A stretch of DNA of 64,000 bases from Rhizophagus irregularis (Eukaryota > Glomeromycota > Glomeromycetes > Glomerales > Glomeraceae). This document shows positions 54,109 through 64,000 of the stretch, in pieces; within the stretch, counting starts at the first letter, position 1, and each line of letters starts with the position of its first letter. The translations under genes were made by a program, and so were the position numbers. The notes beneath the pieces were generated by a model that saw nothing but the letters and a program-made list of their open reading frames with translations, had not been told where the DNA came from and searched no databases. The stretch lies in the NCBI RefSeq assembly GCF_026210795.1, contig NC_089439.1, forward strand, positions 3,844,001 through 3,908,000. The letters run 5' to 3'.

Positions 54109-57100
54109 TTCCTTTAACTTTGTTTTTTATTAAAAAGAGAGAGATAGATAGATAGAGAGATTATTAGATTTCTTTAAAATTTAGTTTAATTTGAAAATTT
54201 TTTTTTTTTCCATGAATTAATCTCACTTTATAGCCTCATTCCAAACAGAACTGCACAACCGTAAACAGAACTTTGTTTGAATATTCCGAAATTATGTACC
54301 ACTCAACGCCAATCATATTTTACCTGAATTTCACGTGTTCGATGATTTTTTTTCTTGGACAATTATATTTTATTTAATTTTTATTTGTACTTTATTAATG
54401 CATAACAACTTTACAAACAAAGGGCTTCTCTCTTTATGAATTATTTAAAATAATATTATTAATACTATTATTGTATAATAATAAAAAAATATATTAATAT
54501 ATTTAATAATATAATGTATTGTGTATTTTTGAATGAAATATTTTACTATGCAAAATTGTCATGAATTAAATGTTATAATATGAAGTACCTTATAAGTGAA
54601 AAACATTCTTGAGATACATTCTTTGCATTTAACCAATAAAGATAATCAAACCTTTTTTTTTTTTGCTCGAATTAAAGATTTTGGAATCACTGGTCCAAAA
54701 CCGGTTAATTAACCGGTTAATATAATAATAATAATTAATAATAAGATTTTTTTTTTTGGTATTTCATTTAAATTATCGTGTAATTTTTTGAACAAAAATT
54801 TAAAAATTTCGCGCATTTAAGTTAAAATATTTTTTTCAAAAACAAATACGAGAAAAAATGATAATATTGCGTCATATGTTATATATATATACAAAACCCC
54901 GAAAATGAATCGTAAATTAATCAAGCCGGCTAAACGGGTTTCACTAATGAATATTTGTTTATTTATTCTTTTAAATGAAATCATTTACGAATTTCTATAG
55001 AATATTCGATGCTTATTCCATGTTCATACCGTATCTGGGTCAAAAAATTTTCGCATGTAAATCTGATCAGCATAGAAATCTTTGCAACAATTCCATCTTG
55101 GTATTCCATAGTACAAGATGAGTTGAATGCTGAAGATCCAATAGACCGACTTATAAACATTAATAACATGAATGGTAAAATATTCCTTAACAAAATATTT
55201 GTAAATATAAACAAAAAATATCCTCTAATAATATTTAATTTATACCAGTGCATCTCGTAAATAATCCATTACCAATATACTGTATATAATAAGTAGGATA
55301 CTGTTATATTAATCAGAGTATTTCTGATTTATATAATGAAAACGAAACATAATTAAATCACCTAAATCATAGCATTATTAATGAAAGAACTATTATACTC
55401 TATATGCTTCGCCATAATATTAAATCTTTTATTTAATAATCAAACAAATAAAATTTGTATATTAATTCTTTGAATAACATATCATTGTTTGTTTATTTTA
55501 TACATCTTATTTTTATGAAATGCATCTTTATATTACACAAAAAATAAAAAATAAAATTGACAATCTAATTTAATGCGTGAAAAATCTTGGTGGTGTAACC
55601 ACCATGTAATCATATTTGGTATGCCCAGGAGACAGGAAAAAAGTTAATGAAATGCATGCATTACGCAACTCATAAAGTGTGTAATGACAAGAATGACAAG
55701 ATTTCGTAAACATAAAAAAAATTCCGTGAAGATTTAACTTAAAATAGAAATAACGTTAATTAAATTATGTATTTTCATGTAATACTGTATATTAATAACA
55801 ATTTCACTTCACGAACACGAAACCATTTTTCTCTTATTCTCTTATTTTCTTGGGAACGCTAATAGTGTACGAATTTATAAAAATTTATTAATATTTACGT
55901 TAGAACTTTCGTTTTACGAAATACACGTTGCAACTGATCCATGCGATTACAATCTGCTATTAATAAAAAGTCTTACGTTAATATACTAGATATTACTGCG
56001 TGTCGCACACCTCATTATGAATGATCATTTTGGCAATTCGCCAAAAAATTGGCAAAACAAGACTTTATTTTTAAATAAAATAATAAAATATCAAGACTAT
56101 CCACATAATTCAGATAAATATATCTAGAGATAGTAATACATGATTTTGCATATAAACCAATGGTGATCGAGTGTTTGCTTGAATTGCTTAATTAACTGAT
56201 CCAACTGATCTAACCTACTTGGATGAACTATCCCGTGATTGTATGGCTTCCGCGCTACGTCACTCATTAAGTAAATGAAAGGACTGAAAAGGTTGTAACT
56301 AACCCATTAAATTTTGATTGGCATTGTTTTCCAGTATATCGACACCCACACCTCTCGTTCACCTTTTCCGCGACGGAGTTCCAGAAAGTTTTTCGACTTC
56401 TTCCAGCAATTAAATAATGGGTATTGACCTCCGGCTGCTCAGTAACTCGTGACGACGTGCCGTAGCTCGATATTATATAAATTATTATAAAATTTCTATA
56501 TGAGCATCTGCAATGACGTTATTGACGTAATTTTGTTACAGCAGTTACGTCAGTAAAGTTTGCACCTTTACTGCCAACTAATACATCAAGTCTAGGTTGA
56601 GTAAGAGGAATTAGAATAGTGTTAGTCTCCGTAAATAGTTGTAAGTCCAAAAGTCAAGTAAATATAATTGTTGTAAATCAGAATTGTAATTCAATACATA
56701 ATAATCGTTACTTACGGCAACTAACCTTAAATTAGAAGGTCCCTCCTCTACAGTATTTCACCATTAGTACTTACGTTATTAATACTTGAAAATTCATAAG
56801 ATCATTAATTTTCTCAGCCAAAGTTTTTAACTTATCAACGCTTTGTCAGATGATATTGAGAATTCATACCACATATACTTGGAAGTGATCGCATCAAATA
56901 TACTGTATAAATATTGTAACATTAAATTTTCGCTCCTAAATAGAATAAATTAGAAAATTAGCGGACGAAAAATTATAGCGATTAAAATTCACAGTTAATA
57001 CATACCATCCATATTTAGCTTATATTGAAAGATTCAGTAATAACAGTATCAATAGTTTTGACGTAATTAACGCTCGGATTCTAGACTCGTTTTATCAATA

Positions 57101-57672
57101 CGAATCAATCATTTTTGTTGATTACTATCAAGTGCTGTTTGATTATTTTTTATCTTAATTTCGGAAAATCAATTATTATTTTGATTGATATGAGGTCACA
57201 TAGTTGTCCAAATTTTTCGTCATCTTTTTTATAATTATTGTAAGCACCTTTTGTTCTTGTACTACGTTTTATGTGTTAGAATATCAATTTTTTATTTTGA
57301 ATATGGAATCCACTCAAAAATTTTGTACAGAAGTAGAATTATGAAATGGTTTTCTATACTAATATCTGCAGATCATACAAGTCTATACTACCTATAAAAA
57401 ATATTAATCCAATATTAATTCTTCGATCATTGATAATCTGGATAGAATAGAAATGGACATCAATTACTGTATATGAATGAGACTAGCAAATGCGAGAAAT
57501 GTAACATCAGCCTTACAAAGTTCTACCGAGACTTCTTGTTGTTTGCATTCTGTTAAACTAAATTCTTCAGAAATTCTGTACAAAAACATAGTCAATTAGT
57601 TTGCAAGTCCAAAAATTGTTTCATTACAAATACATCGCCACCGTTATGGTATGATATGACCGGAGTTAACCG
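54109..57672. other. Long intergenic region, nothing coding supported
   Basis: 3.5 kb of AT-rich DNA. Frames at 54981-55260 overlap on both strands and lack domain or splice support. Microsatellites occur (GATA at 54147, AATAAT at 54723). A slightly GC-richer patch at 56160-56480 shows no tRNA fold. This may include the promoter of the dehydrogenase. Confidence 0.45.
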
Positions 57673-57851
57673 GGCTATACTAATTTTCGCCCCAGGTTTC
57701 AATTGGATCCGTTGTGGAATTAGCTCGGATCCATGTAATGACAACAGAAGACATGGGTCTGGATGATTACAAATCAAAAAATTCCAGTTGATCAATCGGA
57801 CCTGGTTATCCAGCCAAATCAATGGAACTAGGGGCGAAAATTAGTATAGCC
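57673..57851. mobile_element. MITE-like element with 21-bp perfect inverted repeats
   Basis: The 21-base arm GGCTATACTAATTTTCGCCC(C) at 57673 is exactly mirrored at 57831-57851. The 137-base interior has no gene; the 76-residue frame through it is incidental. A looser outer inverted repeat around ATGATATGACC (57652 and, reversed, 57946) may mark an older nested element. No clear target duplication. Confidence 0.65.
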
Positions 57852-58309
57852 ATGACGTCCGTTGTACAATATGCATGGTATGTTCAATTAATGAGGTACC
57901 ATACTAACTATACTTGCCAATTTTAGCACCATACCACAGAGGTCATATCATGCTCATTATCTATATTCTCAACGGCCACAACCAAAAATAGCATACCTTA
58001 TTTGCATAATCGAACGTTTGACTTAATATTTTTGTTTAGGTTCAGGAGAAAATCTTATGTCACGAACTCCGATAACTATCTCGGCAATAATTTTTCTAAA
58101 CATCGTACTGCGCACTTATCAACGTTGTAACGAAAATTTTCAATAGCAGGAAGATAATCTGGATCGAGATGAAATTCGAGTTAATTAAATTAGCGAGGAT
58201 ATATAATTAAGACTTATCACAGCAATAATCATGGAATAATTCTTACTTGAAATTTTCATGTCAAAAATTTCATTGAAGGTGCCTAAAAAAATTATATGAT
58301 AAACAAAAA

Positions 58310-58960
58310 TCAATATATTATACCAATTTCAAATTGCACTCTTAAAACGTATATAAATACTTGATTGTTTTCTAAAGTCTTATAAAGACCATTAAAATAA
58401 ATATTATAATCATTGTCTTCAGTGAGTAGTGAGCGCTGATAGTTCACGATCATTTTCCAATCTGGTTCTAAGATTTCCAACTTCAATTCTAATGCAAATT
58501 GGTATCTAAATTGGTATATTATTAACACAAACATGAGTTATAAAAGGTTATCAGTCACATATTCATTTGCATCAGATTTTATTACTTACCTCTCTTTAAC
58601 AGACTTTAAGATTTTTTTAGCTGATTCAAGATGCACTATAATCTCTATAAAGTCATTGTGATAATAGTATCACCATCAACTTTTTGATCTTTAAGGTGTC
58701 TATATGATTATTAATGTTGTACCTATCCATTAAGTTATTTTTAGTTATCAGGAAAATACCAGTAGAATAATAATTATTATCACCAAAAATCAATGGTATG
58801 ATTCCGGGGTTTAACTTTTGAATAGAATCATTAATGCAACTCCTCGTTTCTTATTCTTTCACCACTTCGATACGCGTTATAAATTCTTCATCAATATTTA
58901 TAAAAATATTTAGTTTTTTATTATTGAAATTAAACTATTAATTAATATTCCAATTTTGTA
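58310..58960 (-). pseudogene. Unidentified gene relic
   Basis: The minus strand shows protein-like fragments in several frames: EEFITRIEVV, CINDSIQKLNPGIIPLIFGD, NNYYSTGIFL and, at 58534-58400, LEILEPDWKMIVNYQRSLL. They are not in one frame and no family is recognised. It is a decayed gene, perhaps connected with the helicase relic to its right. Confidence 0.3.
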
Positions 58961-59224
58961 TAGACCAAGTTTGGAGACTATTCCACCATTATTTTTTTAA
59001 TTTTTGTTGATCAGCTGCTTTAAGGTGCATTGTCTCCATACTTCATCAGTTATGAATTCGTCATAATCTGTCACAAAATATTGAATTCATTAGCAAGTTT
59101 CATGAACTTGTAACTGTATATATTGTATCATTCATCTCCAAAACTAACTTTGATGCAATATTTGTCAAATATATGTTTACAAGGAATTGTTAAGATTTTA
59201 GAATATATATAGCAACATTTATTA

Positions 59225-59445
59225 TTACTTTCAGGGCAGTCAATCTTTCATCATTTATATTGCTATCAGTACCATTTATTTGTCTCTTACAAAGCTGTGT
59301 ATGATTGCAAATATGTCGTAATCTCATGAGCATTTCAAGAAATGTTACACACAAATTAAATTGTTGATTGACTTTATCCTGAGTACCTTTCTGATGCCGA
59401 TAAGTAGCTGTCCCTTTGGAATTTATATAAGAGCATGAAACTTCT
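59225..59445 (-). pseudogene. SNF2-type helicase relic (HLTF/Rad5/Rad16-like)
   Basis: One frame on the minus strand reads YINSKGTATYRHQKGTQDKV, then a stretch ending VTFLEMLMRLRHICNHTQLC. The block with L-R-x-I-C-x-H is the hallmark of the Rad5/Rad16/HLTF group between helicase lobes, where a RING finger usually follows. Stops lie upstream and flanking sequence is decayed. A host gene fragment without promoter or remaining motifs. Confidence 0.5.
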
Positions 59446-60920
59446 CTTTAAACTATGCTATATGAATTATAATGGAAGTGTAATGATCTCAAGAGCTCAT
59501 AAATTAATCATCCCACAGTTAATCTAATCTTCAATACTGAGGTGGAAGATTATGAATATAAAGTTTAATAGATTTGGCCAATTAGGCAAGATAAAATCTT
59601 CGTTGCCTGAAATTTAATTGTCCGTCCCTTTTTTCGCTCCTTGTACAGATTGCAATAAACCTAAAGTCTTTTGTAATAATCTAAGGGTCCTTCTCGCCCT
59701 CAGCGAGTCAACACCAGTGACAAACTAAACAAACTATATGATAAATTCCGTCATGTTCAATACCGTTTAGTACCGTCGAACCGACAATCATCACCTCATC
59801 AATGATGCATTCTTAATCTTCATCACTTGCATCGCATGCGCGATCCAGATTTAGTAACAGCTGGGTTTCCTTCGACAACCAGCATGAGAAAACGCAAGAA
59901 GTCCTCTATACTACAGCCTTATAATTGAAGACCTTAAAACCGAAGTCTTGTCTATTTCGAGTCTTAAAGTCAAAGTTTTTATCAGTTTTTTAATACAATT
60001 TTAATATCTGATATAATTACAGGATTAAATAAGATTAAATAGATTAAATATAATTTCACCTTTTCATTAAGTATTGCAGATTTTTATATAGTTTTATCAA
60101 CTAAAATTTTTTATATTTAATATAGAGAGTAAAGTTATTTATTTAATTCTATTATTATATATTTATATAATATTTACATATAATTTAAACTAACTAAATT
60201 CAAGTTTTTACAGTTTTGAAAAACTTATTAAATTCTAAAGTTTGAAATAAATGAATGAACATGCATGTGAGGGTATATCTTAGCGGGGTCGCACAAATGA
60301 ATATCCGTGACGTCGTGACGACCACTTAATACGCAGTCGATCACGTGCTATGAAGCTGCGGGTTGTTACATGAATTAAAAATTTTATTAGTTTATATACT
60401 GTACTATGAGGTTGATTTAATGAAAGATCATTGGGATAATTCATACTTCAAAGATGAATCACGTCTATTAATTGGTCACAAGCCGAAGGCGCTAGAATTT
60501 ATGATTTGAGGAATTGTATAAACAAATTCATAATCAAAATCACGTTATATATATAAGGTATCATGAAAAATTTTATTCGAATAATTCGAATATACTCGAA
60601 CATTAATCGAATATTCGTGAAATTTACGAATATATTTGTATTTCTATTCAAATGATATTATCAATTTATTCGGATAAATTTATTAACATTATTCGAATAC
60701 ACTTTTTAAATTAAATGAATACCCGAGTATATTCGAATATATTCGATTCCAAAGTCCAAAACACTACACCCTTATAATAATTTTAGGGGTGACTTGGTAA
60801 AAAAAAATGGAATGTTACCAGATGTGATGTGAATGACAATTTATAAATTTTTATTCGTTTAAAAAACAATATGTTGATGATGTGAATCCATATTTTTTTT
60901 TTTTTAAAAAAAAAATTCAT
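59446..60920. other. Intergenic with TTCGAATA-rich repeat
   Basis: No gene seen. At 60575-60755 short palindromic words (ATTCGAATA, TATTCGAATATA, ACTCGAAC) recur at least eight times, a simple degenerate repeat. The remaining sequence is AT-rich spacer. Confidence 0.45.
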
Positions 60921-60925
60921 ATTCA

Positions 60926-61020
60926 GAATTTCGAACCCGCGGATTGATAGGCAGGATTTTTAATCAATAAAGAAAAAGATTTTTTTGAGATAATGAGATA
61001 TACTAACTGCTAAGGTTTAT
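60926..61020 (-). other. tRNA-like or tRNA-derived SINE relic
   Basis: The minus strand contains CGCGGGTTCGAAATTCTG, matching a pol III B box / T arm (GGTTCGAANTCC-like). About 60 bases upstream is CCTTAGCAGTTAGTATATCT, loosely like an A box / D arm. The centre (AAAAAAATCTTTTTCTTTATTGATTAAAAATCC) is too long and A/T-rich for a normal anticodon arm. It is probably a decayed tRNA or SINE head, not a working tRNA. Confidence 0.3.
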
Positions 61021-61330
61021 ATCCATATATATAATAAATTTAGAAGAGAAGATTTGATTCTCGGATCATTCAGATTTGAATTCTTTATCCGTTAGATCCG
61101 TTAGATGGATAGATCCGTACGTTAGATGGATTTTTACGTAGAAAAAAAATTCCTGATGTATATCCAATAACAAAATATAATAAATTTAAGAGAAATTTTG
61201 ATTTGGATAATTCGAATTTAATTCTTTACCCGTTAGATGAATCCTTAATATAAATCGAATTTCTCTCTTTTTCTATATTTAAAAAAGGATTTTTAAATTT
61301 ACTATATAATAAATTAGGATATAGTTTTGA
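61020..61330. repeat. Imperfect tandem duplication, about 146 bp
   Basis: Two related blocks starting near 61030 and 61175 share ATAATAAATTTA, a GAATTCTTTA/TAATTCTTTA word and CCGTTAGAT, separated by small indels. Part of a decayed repeat family. Confidence 0.45.
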
Positions 61331-63599
61331 TTAAAATCCGGGTATAATTACCAAAATGTGCTCATCCGTTTATCCGTCAATCCGTGGATTAGAAAACTCA
61401 GAAACTGTAATATATTATTAATAAAAAAAAGTACATTTTAGAATTCTTTAATGGAATTATGCGAATATCTTACATTATTACTATACGCACAAAATATTTG
61501 ACAGTTTATCAATTAATTAATTGTACATATATACATACATGTTATCTCTTACTGTAATGATAAACGACTACTCTGATAACCCGAACCGAACAACATAAAC
61601 CCGATAAACCGGCAGGAGATCAACTATAAACAATAAACTTGTAAATTAAGCACATGTATTAATAAATTTTCTTCGACCCTTCCCTTACGATCTTACCCTT
61701 TACTACTCAAAGAGTATTATTTCGTAATTTAAGTTCAAACAAATCAGTCTCACAGCCGGCCGAGGGCTTAAGTATCAATAGTAACGCAAGCAAGTTTGGC
61801 AATTTGGCATATGTATGTATCATATGTATGTATGATTATATTCGTCGTTTGAAAAAAAAAAAATCAAAAAAATCAATTTTTTTTTATAATTGTTACCGAT
61901 CAGATGAACTTTTTTAAACGAGACCTTATTTTATTACCCAAAAGCAGTATAAAAAAAAAGGAAAATCCATGGAAATTCTATGGGAATCCATTTTTGAAGA
62001 TATAATAATTATAATAATAAGTCACATCTTAACTATAAACGGGTTAAGGAAAAAAAATTTTTTTTTTCTTTCTTTTATTAAAATTTTCCTCATTCAATCT
62101 GAAATAAAGGACCAATAAGAATATAAGATCTTTTTTAAGTAAACATTATTTCAATTATTATTATTATTATTAAAAAAAAAAATTTTAGGACATTTTGTAT
62201 GAAACATTTGGGAAACTAAGGAATATTCTATGATAATATTATGTTTGTATTATGTAATGTTAATGAACATAATAGATATAATAGATATGTACTACATACT
62301 ATAATTATTCCATAATTATTATTTATTTATTTATTTATATTTAAATTTATATTTTATTATATTATATTTTTTGTCCGAAAAAAAAATGATAATTCCGAAC
62401 GAAAAAAAAAAATAAATAAAATAAATAAAAAATAAAAAAAAATACACAGATAGTGAAAAACATTTTGCCAAGATTATATTGTATATATTGTATATAAACA
62501 TTATCTATCTATATTTTTTCATATTGTCAAGTTTTATTACACAAAAAAAATTGATTTCTTTGAAACGTTTTATATTATAACTTATTATAATAAATATAAT
62601 TAATTATAATAAATTATAAAATAAATATTTAAAAAATTACTAAATTGTAATTTCTAATGTAATATGCATAATACTGTTATCAACTGTACGTATGAAACGT
62701 AAAATTTTCTTAAATTTCCGGATAAATAAGATTTGTTTCAGCCTAAAAAAAATTGATTTGTTTATCAAAAATCAATGACTAAATAAGCCATCATGTGACG
62801 ATTGATACATATTAAGTGAGAAAAAAGGAAAAAAAAATCAAAAAAGATTTATATATTTTTTCACGAATTAAAACAAGAATAGAAATAAAAAAAAAGATAT
62901 ACAAGAATAATTAATTAAGGGGGGCTTAGCGATCTATCGGTTGATGTGGCGAGGGTAAAAAGGTTGGATATAATTGAATTTGGGAATTGGCTAAGTTTTG
63001 AATTTTTTTTAGTTTTAAATTATGAAACAAGTTGTAAAAAAAAAAAATCTTTTTATTAAAATTTTTTTTCGAAAAAGAATTATTGAAATTTTTAAAAAAA
63101 GTAAATCAGAAGATTTTTTTCACTTTTGTTCATAAAAAAAACATAAATTTCCCATTGTAACGTTAATTGCCAAGGAAATTTGATGATGCAAGGAAGATCT
63201 CTGTACTATTTGGTAAAACGATATTATAAGGAATCGTTTTACAATAATTTAGTAATTAAAAATGGAAAATTGATTCTTTTTAAATTATTACCAAATAAAG
63301 CATAGTAATTTAATAAAATAGTAAATCAAAAAAGTTGAATCTATATATACTTGAATGTCAAATCTATAAAAGGAATAGATGATCTGCAAATGGATATTTA
63401 TACGGGTAATAATAGAAACGTTTTAACGTTTCTCTCTTTTGCAAAAAAATCAAAATTCTTTTTTTTCTCTTTTTATTTGCGATTTTTTTTTTTTTTTTAC
63501 AAAACGATATAAAATATATACGTAAACACTCATATATTCATATATATATATTTTTAAAAATAACAAAATAACGTACACATTTATATCTTTAAAAGCATT
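61331..63599. other. Intergenic, promoter side of the last gene
   Basis: Very AT-rich, with long A and T runs (62390-62450, 63480-63500) and ATTA microsatellites. The last 150 bases before 63600 contain a pyrimidine run and TATATATATATTTTT (63540-63555) that may be a TATA-like element. No gene or RNA seen. Confidence 0.4.
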
Positions 63600-64000
63600 A
63601 TGTCTGATAATAATTCTACTGTAAATAATAATAATTCACTGACTATTGATTGTGGAGTGAGAAATTATTGTTATAATTCTCAAGTATGTTTTGCAGCACC
63701 AGAAGGTCCAATATGTGGTAATGTTAATAGTAATATTACAACTTATAGTTGGAAATTAAATTCCGCAGTGTTTCCCCCGATAGAATATATTGGAAGTACT
63801 ATTGGTAGAAAACAAAGAGATCCTTGTGAAATGTTTGACTACAATTTATGGTCAGATGAAAATAAAAGTTGGTTATTGACATTTTTTTATCAAAATTGGA
63901 ATCTTACTAATCCAATTCCTCCGGGTAGTTTTGTTAGACCATTGGATTTTATTGGTAGTTGTAGTAATATAGTAATATCAGCGACTGATATATCTTTACA
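63600..64000 (+). CDS. Start of an unidentified gene, cut by window edge
   Basis: The ATG at 63600 opens a frame of more than 133 codons with no stop to the window end: MSDNNSTVNNNNSLTIDCGV, then NYCYNSQVCFAAPEGPICGN, FPPIEYIGSTIGRKQRDPCE, LWSDENKSWLLTFFYQNWNL and GSFVRPLDFIGSCSNIVISA. The Asn-rich start lacks a signal peptide. Six cysteines occur in about 115 residues. It follows a TATA-like run and a 2 kb AT-rich promoter region. Composition fits a real host exon. I do not recognise the family. Confidence 0.6.
   Translation, partial: MSDNNSTVNNNNSLTIDCGVRNYCYNSQVCFAAPEGPICGNVNSNITTYSWKLNSAVFPPIEYIGSTIGRKQRDPCEMFDYNLWSDENKSWLLTFFYQNWNLTNPIPPGSFVRPLDFIGSCSNIVISATDISL

Noticed and set aside
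54981-55260. Overlapping 83- and 90-residue frames on both strands
   Set aside because: Chance open frames in AT-rich DNA; no motif, no splice sites, no second copy.
57592-57822. 76-residue minus-strand frame
   Set aside because: It spans a MITE with perfect inverted repeats, and its residues come from the repeat arms.
60926-61020. Functional tRNA gene
   Set aside because: The B box is good but no acceptor stem or normal anticodon arm can be formed, so only a relic is reported.

Overview
The window reads as nuclear DNA of an arbuscular mycorrhizal fungus, most likely Rhizophagus or a close Glomeromycotina relative. This rests on very high A+T content, host introns of about 70 bases with GTAAGT/TAG borders, and families I recognise as expanded there: Crinkler (CRN) proteins, F-box/LRR proteins, Uma2 nucleases, gag/retropepsin coiled-coil genes and hAT elements. 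No database search was possible.

Layout. 1-6.3 kb: a virus-like fossil with Polinton-type integrase and packaging ATPase genes beside gag/retropepsin-like genes. 6.4-8.5 kb: a decayed multi-exon host gene. 9.1-15.4 kb: a repeat desert of AT satellites, a pogo-like MITE, and a 2.3 kb array of about 17 intron-like units, each with two hairpins whose stems change sequence but stay paired. 15.4-19.5 kb: an IQ-like orphan gene, a Uma2 gene spliced to a C2H2 finger, and a small secreted-protein candidate. 20.4-23.9 kb: multi-gene element A. 24.2-30.6 kb: a CRN-nuclease-kinase gene split by an apparently intact 4.7 kb hAT transposon with an 11-exon, 690-residue transposase and a perfect 8-bp target duplication. 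31-35.4 kb: a solo CRN header, a repeat protein and two divergent broken F-box/LRR genes. 35.5-43.3 kb: element B, which shares a head-to-head gene pair and a 3' hairpin with element A and carries a viral-type primase and UL9-like replication protein. 43-47.9 kb: MITEs, a 62-bp perfect palindrome and a partly duplicated P-loop ATPase gene. 48.5-54.1 kb: three conventional genes: URA5, a JEN1-like carboxylate transporter and a short-chain dehydrogenase. 54.1-63.6 kb: mostly gene-free relics. 63.6-64 kb: start of an unidentified gene.

The conventional metabolic genes are intact with clean exon structures. The rest is an accessory compartment shaped by transposons, virus-like elements and expanded families in decay. 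Virus-like copies are described as fossils only.
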